64,000 bases of DNA from Massospora cicadina (GCA_022478985.1 JAKSZP010000125.1:62001-126000), one strand, 5' to 3'. Positions 9,948 to 21,086 are shown, counted from the stretch's first letter. Program-made: numbers and translations. Notes: generated by a model from the letters alone, not told the origin.

Positions 9948-11852
9948 TAAGAAATTTTCTTTCGCTTCATTAATTAAATAGAAGTTAAATTCCGATTTTT
10001 TAAGAATACAAAAATAAACGCTCAATTGAGCCAAAACTTAACAATGTTGATGCAATTGACGCCTGATGCCCCAGCTTGGGGTGGTGGTGCACTGCCATCT
10101 AACATCTTTTGGCCACCACCAAAGTGCACCCAGGCTTGCTCTGCTAGCCCTCCCAATGATACTGGGCGTTATGTCCCCCCTTAGGCTTGGCGCACCACTT
10201 TGCAAGCTCCCTGGCAGTGCTCTGGAGCTCTTTGGTGCTCCCATGAAGCAATTTGCGTTTTGGCCTTCAGATCCAATATGGGAATCTATTCCTATATGCA
10301 AGTGTAGCCATCATCAAGATGGCCATGGTGGTTTTTAAACCTGCCATCTAAATTGAATTCTGCCCCTTTAAGGGTCACTTTGTTCTTGGCTTCCATTCTG
10401 AAGTCAATACAGCAGCAGTAGCACAGCTGCAATTTAATTTTTGAAAAAATTCCTATACCCACCGTTTGAACCCAGCTCCTGGATGAGGCCACTTTGGTGG
10501 TCCAGTTTGCCAGGTTGCCCTCCATCATCTCCCCCCAAACGCCTCTGCCACAATATCATGGAGGGTTTGGCCATTTACAGCGCAGCCCTGTGTTGCAGAT
10601 TATGGTTTCGAATTGGGCAGATCATCTGGCAGGGCCTCACGCTCTTGTATCAATCTGTCCATTTCATTGTGATTCCCACTTCACGATTCACCCCTGCACT
10701 GTGATCAGATCTACTCTTGATCACCCATTTTGGGCATCCATCTAAAACGGCTGTGCCATTTGCCCATTGTGCTTCAAGCATGACCACTAGAAGTGCAAGT
10801 GCCCACTGTTTCAGCTTCCACTGCTTCCAACGCTAATCCCTCAGACATTAAGCCAGTGGTTGTTTTGCTCTAATTTTTTTAATGAAGCTCGATCCCCCAC
10901 CCCCAACCTTGGTGTAATTTGGCACTGCTCCAAAAGTGGCAAACAAATAAAAAACAAAATTTTAAAAAGATCATTAATTTGACCAGATTATGAAATCTTG
11001 GGTCAATGGCTGGAAAAGTTTCAGCTGAGCTGCCAGGTCTACATCACAAAGCCAATCAGTTCCTGCCACTGCCCCAATTCTGGTGGCTGACCCAGTGCTG
11101 GCTGAATCCAATACACTCAAGTCTCTCAAATGGTTTGATGAAGACAAATGGCCGTATCATGTGAAACAGGTAATTGCTAGGGAGGAGTTCTTTGTTAAAC
11201 CTCCCAATTTGCGTCCCCACTATTTTAGCCCTCAAAACAAGTTTTCAATTTATAAAAATTAATAGCATGGCAATTGAGGCTGCACTGCCCCTTCCAACAC
11301 CTTACTTCACCAGCAACTTCATGGGGAAATGGAGCCTCTCGTTGAGGTATTCCTTTCCCCAATTTACCCATGATTTTAAGGAAGATGCGAAGTATGAAAT
11401 TAAGGAGCTTGCTTTTGGAGTGAGCCACGCTTCCATCAATGCAGCAAAAACTTCTCTTTTCAACCCCAATTATCCTTAAACTTGCTGGCGCATCAAGTAA
11501 TTCACTTGTGTGCCTTCTCTCATTACTTTCTCTGAGCTTGAAATTACTTAATAAGTTGAGGTATGAACACTGCTGGCAACATCAACAAAGGGACCCAACA
11601 GTTATACTCTTTATGCCACATGTTGCTGATTCTCCTACTCCAATGTTGTCTGCTATGGTCCACCAGCTAAAGCGGGCCCTGGACAAAAGTTTCCTCAAAG
11701 CTTCGCCACCTTCTGATATGGCTTCCTAGGCTGTTAAATGAGATGCCATATTAGGAATTTTTTAAAACTAATAATCCCTTTGTTTGTCCCAATTGCATAT
11801 AAAGATGCTTGGCAGGTCCCCCTTTCAGGTTGGGCACCACTAGTGCTTAAAA
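9948..11852 (+). mobile_element. ORF1-only retroposon, copy I (1905 bp)
   Basis: A + strand unit inserted in the gag of element A. Its limits come from an imperfect target duplication, GAAACTCATAAATCC (9933-9947) against GAATCTCATGATTCT (11853-11867), 11 of 15 bases. It starts with a pyrimidine-rich stretch containing TTTTCTTTC, as the LINEs here do, and ends GGTTGGGCACCACTAGTGC plus A-rich bases. It aligns along its length with copy G (48538-53429 without the nested F), which has the same net length of 1905 bp. It has no RT, endonuclease or LTRs. Confidence 0.75.
10042..11740 (+). pseudogene. ORF1-like zinc-knuckle protein of copy I
   Basis: Broken gene for a protein related to LINE ORF1. 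In order: an N-terminal region (about 10042-10340); an RRM-like segment ending in the equivalent of VVQFARLPSII (about 10495); a DHPFW motif (about 10720); and a zinc knuckle CPLCFKHDH-stop-KCKC at about 10755-10800 (C-x2-C-x4-H-x4-C with one stop). Then a C-terminal region follows that the LINE ORF1 lacks, with ICVPTILALK (about 11210), YEIKELAFGVSHASINAAKT (about 11394) and ADSPTPMLSAMVHQLK (about 11625). Several frameshifts are present. Such proteins bind RNA; a role in packaging its own or LINE RNA is inference. Confidence 0.65.
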
Positions 11853-11867
11853 GAATCTCATGATTCT

Positions 11868-12154
11868 TTGATCCAACGGGCTAAAACATCTATTATATCA
11901 TTAATAATCTGCTAATTTTACAATATAGCATTTTGTTTTTCACCACCAAACAGGGAGCCTGATTGGTATAATTGAAGGAGCTTCAAGCATATTGTCTCTG
12001 ATAACTGCAAGTGGCGGAGTAATTCCTGATGATGGAAACCCGCTACTTGAAGTAGATGGTACAAGGTGGGATGTACAAAGTGATGCAGAAAGCATTCCGT
12101 ACATAAAGATCCAACCTGATCAATATTGAGCGAAGAACTTTGAGCCAATATCAT
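11868..12154 (-). pseudogene. Element A gag, N-terminal part
   Basis: The minus strand 12154-11918 is open for 78 residues (MILAQSSSLNIDQVGS...), about 325 bases downstream of the primer-binding site at 12486-12479, which is where gag should begin. Copy I separates it from the rest of gag. The 5' untranslated part (12155-12478) includes a stretch, about 12395-12425, that matches element B at 47625-47645. No domain is recognised, so gag is a positional call. Confidence 0.45.
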
Positions 12155-12478
12155 TATGGGGCTGGTACCGCAAGAGCCTGTCTTCTATAAGATCAGCCTC
12201 CATAAACAAATGCCCTAGATAAGAGGAGCTGGAGAGCTTTAGAAAAGCTTATCAGTGTAAGTTATATTGTTCTGTGGATGAAGTGTGGAGGTTCACATCC
12301 ATTGATGGGGAAATAAATGTTGCAGTTTGCTACTATATCTTATGTGCATATTGATCGCCCAGGTGCTGATATTAGTGTCTTCACAATTTAAGGCGTTTTC
12401 CAAAGCCAAATCGTTATTGTTCATTGTTGATTTTATTTTTTTTATTTTTCATAGTGTACTTGGGGTGTACCTGGCAGG

Positions 12479-12486
12479 GAGCACCA
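12479..12486 (-). promoter_or_regulatory. Primer-binding site of element A
   Basis: The + strand reads GAGCACCA four bases before the LTR start TGTCAGG. In the element's sense this is TGGTGCTC, complementary to a tRNA 3' end with CCA. The same octamer sits at the same place in element B (47678-47685) and in element E (17406-17413). Which tRNA acts as primer cannot be told from the window. Confidence 0.65.
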
Positions 12487-12490
12487 GTTA

Positions 12491-13029
12491 TGTCAGGACC
12501 ACAAGTGTGATACCACGTATCCCATAATTGTTTGAGTCCAGGGGCCCCACACTCCTGGGTGTTAAATTATACCTTTTGCTTTCATTGGTCAAAAGTTTTA
12601 ATTCCAGATAATTCATCTGGAAAGGTAATTCAAAATATGTGCTGTCCAATTATTAAAAAATCTAAAGAGAGATTAAGGTTTATTAGCTTAAACGCATAAT
12701 ACAATGGAAATAAGGGAGGTGTTTTGGTAAAATCAAAGCAGTCCAAGCTAAGATATATAATTATAACGAATTGGGTATTCTGCAGCAGGCTAGTGATCTT
12801 GGTCAAATAGGCTTCACTCACTGTATGGATTAGGTTTGAAACATGAGATTAGGAAGCTCTGAGGGAGCAGCAGTCAACAGCATAATTCAGGGCTAATCCT
12901 AAACTTCTAAAGCCATTGAATGTTTGTTGGGATTATCCCACAACAAAAGTTTGGGCTACTTGGTCAGATTGAGATCAATTCCCTTCGGTCAACAGATCCA
13001 AATCTAAAATTTGGGTAGGAATCCTGACA
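12491..13029 (-). repeat. 5' LTR of element A (539 bp)
   Basis: It starts TGTCAGGACC and ends AATCCTGACA, a 7-bp inverted terminal repeat. The middle (about 12745-12850) aligns with both LTRs of element B. That shared stretch contains a tRNA-like pair, an A-box-like TAGTGATCTTGG and a B-box-like GGTTTGAA, about 43 bases apart on the + strand, which is antisense to the element. ATGCC follows at 13030-13034 as the presumed target duplication; its partner is not seen. Confidence 0.7.
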
Positions 13030-13728
13030 ATGCCAGTAGTGAATTCTTAGAATAAATTTTCCAGAGTAATTGTAGCATAGTTTGTCTTTATAAAATGAAA
13101 CAAAAAGTTTATCTACATAAATGGTATCTCTATTACTAAATAATAAAACATTTATATTAGAGGATTTTATATAACTTTGCAAAGAGTGGCATGCTCAAAG
13201 TGAGCAATATATATCTCTTTAGATAAATGCTAACGTCAACCATACCTTCATATAGCTTCTTAATTATCAAATCTGATAGAGCTCCTATTGGCAGGAGTTT
13301 ATATTTTTTAATAATAGTAATCACCTTCAATCAGAGTCTTACTATTATAAATAGATATCATTTACTGAGATTGGCTAAATTCTGGCATCACTAGAGCTTC
13401 AAACAATGCCCTTTTTAAGATATTGCTTAGGGGAACACATATTTACAAAGTAACCAACTATGGACTTGATCAATTGTCAGTATTTCAGTATGCACAAAAT
13501 ATCCATCTTCATTAAATTATATAGATATATGCTTATCTCTGAGGACAAACCCCTTTAGTGGATGTATAAGTTACCATTTTATATAATAACTATTGTTTAG
13601 GAAAAATCTTTAGCAAATATTAGATAATATCGGATTTAAATCTCACCAGATTAATAGCACTTTATCTTAGAGGATCCCCTATAGTAAACAAGTTGTAAAC
13701 TATCAAATTTATATTTGATAATTATGTA
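13030..13728. other. AT-rich target DNA between element A and copy J
   Basis: About 700 bases of AT-rich sequence. A 72-codon minus-strand open stretch (13182-12964) runs into the LTR of element A and has no recognised motif. With 18806-18841 and from 20775 on it would form one continuous segment if copies J and K were removed, so it is the older DNA in which A, J and K landed. I see no supported gene. The TAATTATGTA at 13719-13728 is the left target duplication of copy J. Confidence 0.4.
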
Positions 13729-13947
13729 ATTTTTCTTTCTATTTGATCCCATTTTTAAGTGATTTTAATCTAAAAAATCTAACTTAGCCTCCATTGACTT
13801 GATGCAACATTGTTTCCAACCACTGCCTTGGATCCATCGCCTATCATCCAATGTGGGGCAGCGGTGCTCCACCTAGTAGCATTTACCACCCACCAGTCAA
13901 ACGTGTGAGAACTTGCTCATCCAGTCTGCCAAATACATCTGGCCGAT

Positions 13948-14817
13948 TTGTCCCTTCAAGGGTCTTTGCGGTCACCTTGCACGAGTCCCCCAACCCGCCC
14001 TCATTCCCTGGCCCCTCCTAGCTCCACCATCCGCCTAAGCCTCCACATCAAGTATGGCCATCTCTTCCCATATGCTTACAAAGCGATAATTGAGCTAGCA
14101 ACTTCCACCTTTGCACTGGCAGGATTTGTAAACTTCTGCCCTTACAAGGAATATGCTGATATACGCTTCCCCACTGAAGAGGACGCGTCCACTGTGGCAG
14201 CAATGTCCTTGTCATACAAAAACACACCCATTACTACCATTCAAACACGTTTCCCCAACGATACCACATTTGTGGTGACCTTTGAAAACCTCCCCTCACA
14301 CCTTTTCCCTGAAACACTCTATGAGGAGTTGATGTCAGTGCTGTCCACTTATGGCTCAGACCCCATCCTTCAATTTATTGTCTTAAGTTGTGATGAGCGC
14401 CTAGCAGCACCTCAGGCAATGGCCATTAATACCCCCTACCAGCTAACCATGGCCAGCACATCCCACCGTGTGCCTATAACCCATCCACACACATCCATTT
14501 CTTTTGAGCTTATGTCAACAACAGTCACACAATTTGCTCCCTCTGCCATGGTTTGGACTATACAAAAAAGTATGTCAATAAAATTCACACCCTGCAATCG
14601 CTTCCAACTCCACCCATGAGGCCACAACAACACCGTTTGAGTGGGGATTTTGGCTACCCCCACCCTCCAGGTCATGCGCCCAATAAACGTGAAGCAAAAT
14701 TTATTAACCCAAACCCAAGCTGGGCAATCTACACCTATGCCAACCAATCAGGTGCAGGCTTGGACCCATGTTCACTCCAAAAAATCTCTATCATAAAACA
14801 TACTCAACTTCAGCCAC
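13948..14817 (+). pseudogene. ORF1-like protein of copy J, N-terminal and RRM-like part
   Basis: This is the best-preserved stretch of the family, with 223 residues open from 13948 to 14619. Visible are YGHLFPYAYKAIIELA, then YADIRFPTEEDASTVAAM (an RRM-like beta-alpha unit, cf. GWLDLGFESKKAADEAAA in the LINE ORF1), FVVTFENLPSHLFPETLYEE and LMSVLSTYGSDPILQFIV. In another frame at about 14525-14575 the sequence reads TICSLCHGLDYTKKY, a zinc knuckle whose His and last Cys have become Tyr. The gene continues after element E. A start upstream of 13948 is likely, as copies I and G have an extra N-terminal segment. Confidence 0.65.
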
Positions 14818-15389
14818 TATCAGGTTTATGCCAGATGCGCTCACTGGTGCTAACTCTGGGAAGCCCAATATGGTGGCTGACTGCAGGAGGTTATTGTCAG
14901 CTGAGAGGACAGTGGCGGCTTTAGGCGCAACGTTGGATGAGACCTTGTTCATTAGAATGTAATATAAGCTTAAATAAATTAAAAGATAAAATTATATCCT
15001 ACTGAAAAAGTACTTTACTAGACTAACATACATGGATTTTATAGGGTGCATTGGGGACACATTGCCTCAAGGATTGTCGTGGCTCCACCCATTCAGGATC
15101 CCTTGGTCTTCTGGATTGACCACCGTTCTTAACTATACTTGGATCTCGCCACCCTTGTGACTGGATCAGTGGAAACCAACTTCACATGACTCAGGAAATG
15201 GGGATGTGACAATTTCCTGAATTTGGAGTGATTTATGTAAAGCCCCAAATTCAGTATACCTGTGGAAAACATAGAGTTGAACCCCATTCTCAAACCCATT
15301 AAGCCATTTGGGATTTGTGCCCCTCGAATGAAGGTATTGACCATTCCCTTGGATAAGGATTTTACCAAAAACCAGGTAGAATCCTGACA
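14818..15389 (-). repeat. 3' LTR of element E
   Basis: It starts TATCAGGTTT (presumed TGTCAGG with G to A) and ends AATCCTGACA. Aligned with 17416-17986 it is similar along its whole length, with mainly transitions and small indels. On the minus strand it holds a B-box-like GGGTTCAACTC and an A-box-like TGGCTTAATGG only about 23 bases apart, too close for an intact tRNA. Confidence 0.85.
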
Positions 15390-15399
15390 TAGCCCCCTC

Positions 15400-17360
15400 C
15401 AAGCCTTGTCCTAGAGGAGCAAGTTGTGGCCTGAGGGTTAAGAAAGATGGAGGACTCAAGTTTGGAGGCGTACAGAGCCTCAGGCTTGATGCAGACCAGG
15501 TTGGTGATGCTGGTGCTGTGGAACAAGGCCACCCCAATATTATCAATGGTAAAGCCATAGACAATGAGAGCGCTTCATATAAGGGCGATGCTGGGATCTT
15601 ACTAGTAGAATTTGCTTCTCCAATGATTGAGCGCTTCATGCTCTTAGAGGTAAGCCTTCGTGGTAAGGTACTCTGATTGTTCTTTGATAAAGGTGTTTTT
15701 AAGCCCCTCAATCTGCGGCTGGATGCTGGCTGAGCAATCTAGTCTTTCAAGGTGGCTGGCTTTGAGCTGCCTTCTGGTTTTGAGGTATATCTCCTTGAGG
15801 TCAGAAAACTTCAGCCTAAGCTGCGAGTTGTCAATCTTGAGTGTTTTGATCTTTTTGTTCTTCTCCCAGATCTCCAACTGCAAGCCAAACAGCAGCTCTA
15901 TTCATGGATAACTTCTGACTTGGAGAACTTCAACTCCTCATCCAACTGCACTATCCTTTCGCACGCCTCCTGCGCCATCTTGGCCATGCTGGTCTAAGCC
16001 TCTTCAAACTTATGGTTCAACTCGTTTGCCACTCAAAACTGGCATCTTGCGATCACCTTATCCGCCAATAGATCCAGGTGAGGTTAGGAGAAAATTTCAT
16101 AATCAGTGAGCTGAATAGGCGAGTGACCCCATGAGCTTTGAAGATGGCCAAATGACTGTAGGGTGTTGCCCTTGGAAGTTTTGACAGGGAGGCCTTTTCA
16201 AGCGACGCCAAGCCACCATCTCAGAATTGGGGCGAGCAAATCTCACTCATGACTGAAAGCGACCTGTGCAACAAAGTTTGAGAGGAAAAATTTGAAGTGG
16301 GTCAAAAGGTTGGCATTAATAGCGGAGGTAGTGTCAGCTGATTCCTCAAGCTTCACTTTTTAGGACCCTCTTTTTTGTTAGGATTGGCGCTATCCCAATC
16401 TGAAAGCTGAACCAGGTAATCTTGATATTTAGTTTTAGTAATATCTGGCCCAATCTTGGGAGGGGAGCCATCAAAGTCAAAAAGTATTAGATTTGCAGGA
16501 AAGGAGTCATCGGTTTTATCATAAATGGTGCTAAGGCAAATCTAGGTATTTTTTCTGGCGTTTTCAAGTGCATTTTCACACCAATTGTTTTGATGCTTCC
16601 AGAAAATTCCTGAAGTTTTTCACCTTTGTCAAGATTGGAAGCTGGTTCTTGACTTGTCCCAATTTCATCAAACTGGTGCTTTTGATGCTTGCTGGCCACA
16701 TTTGATTTTGTTGTTCAGCACCTTTGAGTTCAGATTGGCCATGCGCTTTGTTTCTGCTTTCTGCTATAAAGCATCATAGTGTGAAATAACATTGAGAGGA
16801 GGATTTTGCTTTTTATCACCTAAATAAATATTATTGTTAGTGTTATAATTAATTTTTAGTTAAAATTTGAGCACTTGGATTATTTTGATTTTTTTCAACT
16901 GGAGGATGAGTTGTAGCTTACTTAATTTCTTTTTCTTTTGTTTAAAGCCAAAAGGTTTTTCAACATTTTTCTCTCATCGAAGTAGACAGGTCCTAGCGTC
17001 CAATAGTCATTTTGCTGGGTAATATCTTCAAAGTCTTCTTCTTCTAGCATCCCACATCCTCTTGAAACGTGATGCTTGATCCCTGGAATTAAATATTGCC
17101 TTCATTAATCTTTTTTTCTTTATGATGCTGGCAATTTTGTTCAATAACATCTTTTTCAAAATCTTCAGGCGTACTTAATAGGTCAAGTAAAGGTTTCAAC
17201 TGACTGGGAGTTTGGAAGTTCACAAAGTTTTCTGGGAAACACTTAAAGGATTTCTTTGGAAACTCAGAGCCCACTGTTACTAGGCCTTGGCCATTCCAGA
17301 GGAGGTAGGTAAGAAGATCAGCGTCTGGAGTGCTCGCTGTAGGTTGATTTTCGCCCAAGG
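15400..17360 (-). pseudogene. Element E internal coding region, coiled-coil protein of unknown function
   Basis: Read on the minus strand from 17358: MGENQPTASTPDADLLTYLL begins about 45 bases after the primer-binding site. Further pieces lie at 16699-16487 (MASKHQKHQFDEIG...) and 15990-15644, where EACERIVQLDEELKFSKSEV and QLEIWEKNKKIKTLKIDNSQ have the heptad pattern of a long coiled coil. Last is a Ser/Pro/Leu-rich stretch to about 15400. The pieces are in different frames. Position suggests a Gag-like or element-specific structural protein, but I recognise no family and claim none. Confidence 0.45.
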
Positions 17361-17405
17361 TTGAGGGTAACTCCTCAGGGTGCGCCTTGGAAGCGCCCCT
17401 TTATT

Positions 17406-17413
17406 GAGCACCA
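17406..17413 (-). promoter_or_regulatory. Primer-binding site of element E
   Basis: GAGCACCA on the + strand, two bases before the LTR, equals TGGTGCTC in the element's sense. It is the same octamer as in elements A and B, supporting a shared tRNA primer. Confidence 0.65.
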
Positions 17414-17415
17414 GA

Positions 17416-17986
17416 TATCAGGTTTCCGCCAGATGCGCTCACTGGTGCTAACGCTGGTTAAACCCAATATGAAGGCTGACCTCAGGAGGCTATAGTCATC
17501 CAAGAGGACAGGGGCGGCTTTAGGTGCAACGTTGGATGAGACTTTGTTCATTAGAATAAAATAAGAGCTTAAATAAAATAAGATAAAAATATGACCTACT
17601 GAAAAAGTACTTTATTAGACTAACATGCATGGATTTTTATAGGGTGCATGGGGACATGGTGCCTCAAGGATTGTCGTGGCTCCATCCATTTGGGATCTCT
17701 CCTGTTCTTCTGGATTGACCACCGTTTTGAACCTTACTTATATATCACCACCCTCGTGACTGAATCAGTGGAAACTTTTCTTCACTTGACTCAGGAAATG
17801 AGGATGTAACAATTTCCCAAATTTGGAGTAATTTATGTAAAACCCCAAATTCAGTATACCAGTGAAAAACATAGAGTTGAACCCCATTCATGAACCCATT
17901 GAGCCATATTAATTTGTGCCCCTCAAATGAAGGTATTGACCATTTCCCTGTACAAGGTTCCACCTAAACTAGGGAGAATCCCAACA
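17416..17986 (-). repeat. 5' LTR of element E
   Basis: It starts TATCAGGTTTCCGCC and ends ATCCCAACA (presumed CCTGACA). It is paired with 14818-15389. Its minus strand has an A-box-like TGGCTCAATGGGTTCATG and a B-box-like GGTTCAACTC, again with the middle of a tRNA missing. GCCAC directly follows, matching the base run before the other LTR. Confidence 0.85.
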
Positions 17987-17991
17987 GCCAC

Positions 17992-18640
17992 CTATCCTCA
18001 AATAAATCCAAGTCAACCAAAATACCTGGGACTTATTGGATGAATTATCCAAATCATGTTAAATTGTCCCACTCCAGATAAACCATTCAATTTAGAACCT
18101 TATCTGAAATCAGACTATGATGCCCCACTCTCGCCCAACTAATATGTCCCCAAACCCAATGCTACCCATACCAAAAAAACCACCAGCTTTCTGAGGCCGC
18201 AGTGGACTCACTTATAAGTTGTCATCTCCATGAAGCTGTGGCAAAATATGTCACAAATTTAAAGAATTACTGTATTTCACCATGTTCCCCCAATTTACCT
18301 GCTATTGAAAAAGTTGAAATCACCTGCCTCACTAAAGCTGCCACCACTGCTGTCAATAATGTCACTGAACTGGAAGATTCAACGCATCCACACGTGTCAC
18401 CAGGGCCAACATTGCAAGATTACCCAGCTTTCCGATGCCTGCATCCAAGCTGAATACCATGTTGCCAAACTCATAGAGGCTATTCTCCAGGCCAAATTGT
18501 CAATTTCAGCAATTATCTGCTTCACCTCAACACTCAACCAGTGGACGCCCAACCCCCTTGCTATCAGCTTGATCCACCTCTTTAATGCTGAAGTCAATTG
18601 TTCGAAAGATACCCCTCCCCCTCTGCCATGGTGAGATAAG
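17992..18640 (+). pseudogene. ORF1-like protein of copy J, C-terminal part
   Basis: Continuation of the copy J gene to the right of element E. The longest pieces are 18305-18634 (ITQLSDACIQAEYHVAKLIE and AKLSISAIICFTSTLNQW) and an overlapping frame from 18202. It is alpha-helix rich and the relation to the C-terminal region of copies G and I is only positional. Stops and at least two frame changes are present. No function can be assigned beyond belonging to the ORF1-only element. Confidence 0.45.
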
Positions 18641-18841
18641 CAGCTCACTGCTGTGTTACCTGGTAGGTTGTTTTCTCATTTTTTGTGTCCCGCTGCTCAT
18701 TTAGGGAGGTCGATTCATGTTTTTGGTTTTTTAGTTTTGGATTCTTTGTTTTGGAAATTTCCATCCCCTGGTTGGAATACCTCAAATAAATTCATTAATT
18801 ATGTACTCTTGCTGGCGTTGGTCATAGTTCTTTGCCAATCA

Positions 18842-20764
18842 TTTTTATTAAACCTAGAAAAGCTGACCAGGTGACGGACAATACTGTGCTCTAAGAAGAA
18901 AAACTTAATATAAACTATAATTTAACAAACAGAAAGAGACAAGCGTATCACTCAAACCAAATCAAAAAATAAAAAAAAACTAAATTGATCCAACCAGGTC
19001 AGATGCAGTAGACTGCCATGTGTCCATGGTGGGGGTGAGTGGGGATTGAGAGTTTTATCTTCCTCCTCTGTGTCAGACAGTGTATAGCAGAGTGCTGAGA
19101 TCATGAGCGTGGGTGCATCCTTAAAATAGGGGTCAAGGTAGCAGAGTGGCTTTTGCAGCTCAAATTTAGCTATGAGCAAGGTGTTAATATATTTGGATAG
19201 GGATTTCTCAGCTTTGAGGCAAACTTTGGATAGGGTGGTGAAAGTGGTGATGTTGTTGCTGGTAATTCAGGTTTTGGGGCCAATTTAATAATATCACAAC
19301 ATTTTGTATTGCTTTATTGGCAACTTGGTGGAATAAGAAAAAAATTTATGAATTTATTGCATGGGGGAAGGACATGGGCGGCTATCCCATTGGCTAAGAC
19401 TGTGACTTATTTTGCTACAGCCTTTTGGAGGGGTGATAATCGGGGAGGCAACAGCTTCTTTAGTGAGTTGGTGTTCACTTCAGAATTCATTAACATCAGA
19501 GCATAGATCATAGTGTCAAGTTGAAAATTTAGTTGCATAATCTGCGTTTAGGTACATTTTGAGGCCTGGGGCCTTGACTTAGTTGGGAACAGGATTTTCC
19601 AAGTCATCAACTTGCTCCAAATAATCCCAGGGATTTTTGTTGAAAACAATAGATCAATCAGCATAATGGTGGGCTGGGTAGGGTGGCCGAGTAGGTTTTT
19701 TGAGATTACTAGGGTCCATGCTGGCTCATTATTAGTTGGAGTGGGAGTGGGTGTTTGACTTGTAGGTTCCTTATTGGCTAAATCAGTGGCATTTGCATAT
19801 ACCATTTTGGTTGAGGGGGAGGGAGGATTGTGCCCCATTTAAAAAAGATTTTATTTCAGCAATGGGAGCATTATGGGGGGAGTCAAGCTTGTGGGCTCCA
19901 GATCAGGCTATGGTGGGGCAGCACCGCTTCAAGTGGTCCAGGTCAAAACAAAATGAGGCAGATCATGCTCCCTTTGTTTACTCTGGCCCAGAAAAGGTTG
20001 TCAGGGGCGAGGGGACAACGGTGCAAGGGGTAATTTAAATGGCGACTTTGATTGATACTAGGCATATAGTTGCAAAGGCGTGAGGGCCTGCAAGTCAGTT
20101 GGCCCCATTGGGAACCACAAATTGTAGAATGGGGTCAGCGCCATATACTGATAACCCAGCTATCAGTTCATTGTATAAAGTCTCAGGGGGAGGTGGGTGG
20201 AGGCCTGCAAATTGAACCACAAGAGTGATGTCATCAGGCAACTGGGTGCGAGTGGTTGGGATGGGGCTCCCTGGAACACCAGGGGAATGTTGGCTACGAT
20301 TGCAGCATCAGCTTCACAGGTGAAGCTGAGGTCAAAGTACCCCTTTTAAGAGCGGAAGTCAATAAAGCCTGTAGGCTGCATAAGCGCCTGAGATTTTTCT
20401 ATGATTTGTTTGTCGTTGTAGGGAAACAAGTTGCCTTAAATAACCCAGAAGCCAAATTGCATCTTGTTTTGGGAGGAGAGCAATGGGGCTACAATGCACC
20501 TCTTGGGAACATGCAAGGTAGTGGGCAAAATCCTTGGGGGAACATATCGACCCAAGGCATTTGGGGCTGATTGACATAGTTTAAAAGCATCTTCCCACTG
20601 GGCAGAAGATTCTAGGGGGGTTTTGCAACTGCCCCATTTTGTAGCAGCAGGCGGTAGGGCCAAGGACATTGGGGGTTTTCTGTGTGTTGGTTTCTGGAGT
20701 GTTTAGTTCTGTTGTAATTTTTAAATTCACTCAAATGTGATATCAAGTGGAACGAGATCATTTG
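18842..20764 (-). mobile_element. ORF1-only retroposon, copy K (1923 bp)
   Basis: Minus-strand copy with flanks TTGCCAATCA (18832-18841) and TTGCCAACCA (20765-20774), a 10-base duplication with one change. Its sense 3' end, read leftwards from about 18885, is CACCTGGTCAGCTTTTCTAG then a TTTAATAAAAAT tail, matching the shared LINE/SINE tail. Copy J ends only 36 bases away, so J and K lie tail to tail as two separate insertions. Confidence 0.75.
18950..20700 (-). pseudogene. ORF1-like protein of copy K
   Basis: On the minus strand: an RRM-like unit with YFDLSFTCEADAAIVANIPL (about 20335-20280), a degenerate zinc knuckle SFCFDLDHLKRCCP (about 19950-19915, first Cys lost), then a linker (19838-19548) with DYLEQVDDLENP-like sequence. 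A C-terminal region follows (19179-18952) with LLIAKFELQKPLCYLDPYF and APTLMISALCYTLSDTEEED. The C-terminal pattern matches copy F closely and copies G and I more loosely. Frameshifts and stops are frequent. Confidence 0.6.
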
Positions 20765-20774
20765 TTGCCAACCA

Positions 20775-21086
20775 ATTAAGGGAATTTTTATTATTTGCTG
20801 GGCATTGACAATGCTTCTGGTAGCAATTCACGTTTCAACCTTTTAGTTAAAGCGACTTGCTGTTAATGGGTAAAAGGCTATTACCTGGGTAGGTTTCTAG
20901 CATATAAGGGTATTACGCTGTAATTGAGCAAAAGCGTTGAGGAATGTTTTCTAATTCATTCCAGAAGGGCGCATTCTAGTCAGCGGAGAAATCTTACTAG
21001 ACATATGAGGAAGATAATTGTTTGAGGCGAATTCAGAGGTATAATCCATCATCAATGGCTGCCATTTCCAATTGGGCACCAACGTA
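20775..21086 (-). other. Possible gag start and primer-binding region of another gypsy element
   Basis: In the minus sense, TTGGTGCCCAATTGGAAATGG at about 21083-21063 (quoted to its first 20 bases: TTGGTGCCCAATTGGAAATG) resembles a tRNA-type primer-binding site, and a Met-Ala-Ala-Ile-Asp-Asp reading frame starts just after it. TGTTAGGGCG or CGTCAGG at 21087-21104 could be the LTR edge. No partner LTR was found, so this is a candidate only. Copy K lies on its left. Confidence 0.3.

Larger units (their letters stand above)
4640..13029 (-). mobile_element. Element A: Ty3/gypsy retrotransposon with a nested ORF1-only retroposon
   Basis: Minus-strand gypsy element. Reading leftwards: LTR (13029-12491), primer-binding site (12486-12479), gag (12154 to about 7960, interrupted by copy I at 9948-11852), protease, RT, RNase H and integrase down to about 4780. 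It is a sister of element B at 26703-48203: the two align from integrase to gag, mostly near 80% by eye, with a much closer block over the RT. Only the 5' LTR is identified. Its left boundary is approximate. All ORFs are broken. Confidence 0.8.
14818..17986 (-). mobile_element. Element E: non-autonomous LTR retrotransposon (3169 bp)
   Basis: It has two LTRs of 572 and 571 bp and a 5-bp perfect target duplication GCCAC (14813-14817 and 17987-17991). The 2.0 kb internal region has a GAGCACCA primer-binding site at 17406-17413 and a purine-rich tract (GCTTGGAGGGGGCTA in the element's sense) next to the left LTR, so the sense is minus. No protease, RT, RNase H or integrase motif is present. It carries instead a broken reading frame for a coiled-coil protein. 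The termini and primer site match elements A and B, which could supply enzymes. Confidence 0.85.
13729..18795 (+). mobile_element. ORF1-only retroposon, copy J (1893 bp net), split by element E
   Basis: Bounded by a perfect 10-bp target duplication, TAATTATGTA, at 13719-13728 and 18796-18805. It starts with a pyrimidine-rich TTTTTCTTTC and ends CATCCCCTGGTTGGAATACC then CTCAAATAAATTC, the 3' tail shared with the LINE and SINEs in this window. Element E and its 5-bp duplication (3174 bp) lie inside, and removing them leaves 1893 bp, close to the other copies. Confidence 0.8.

Noticed and set aside
12964..13182. 72-codon minus ORF that looked Ty1/copia-like
   Set aside because: It crosses the boundary of the element A LTR at 13029 and has no GAG-pre-integrase or protease motif I can defend.
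15166..15711. 181-codon minus ORF running from the interior of element E into its LTR
   Set aside because: The part beyond 15389 is LTR and repeats at 17416-17986 without staying open, so only the interior part can belong to the E protein.
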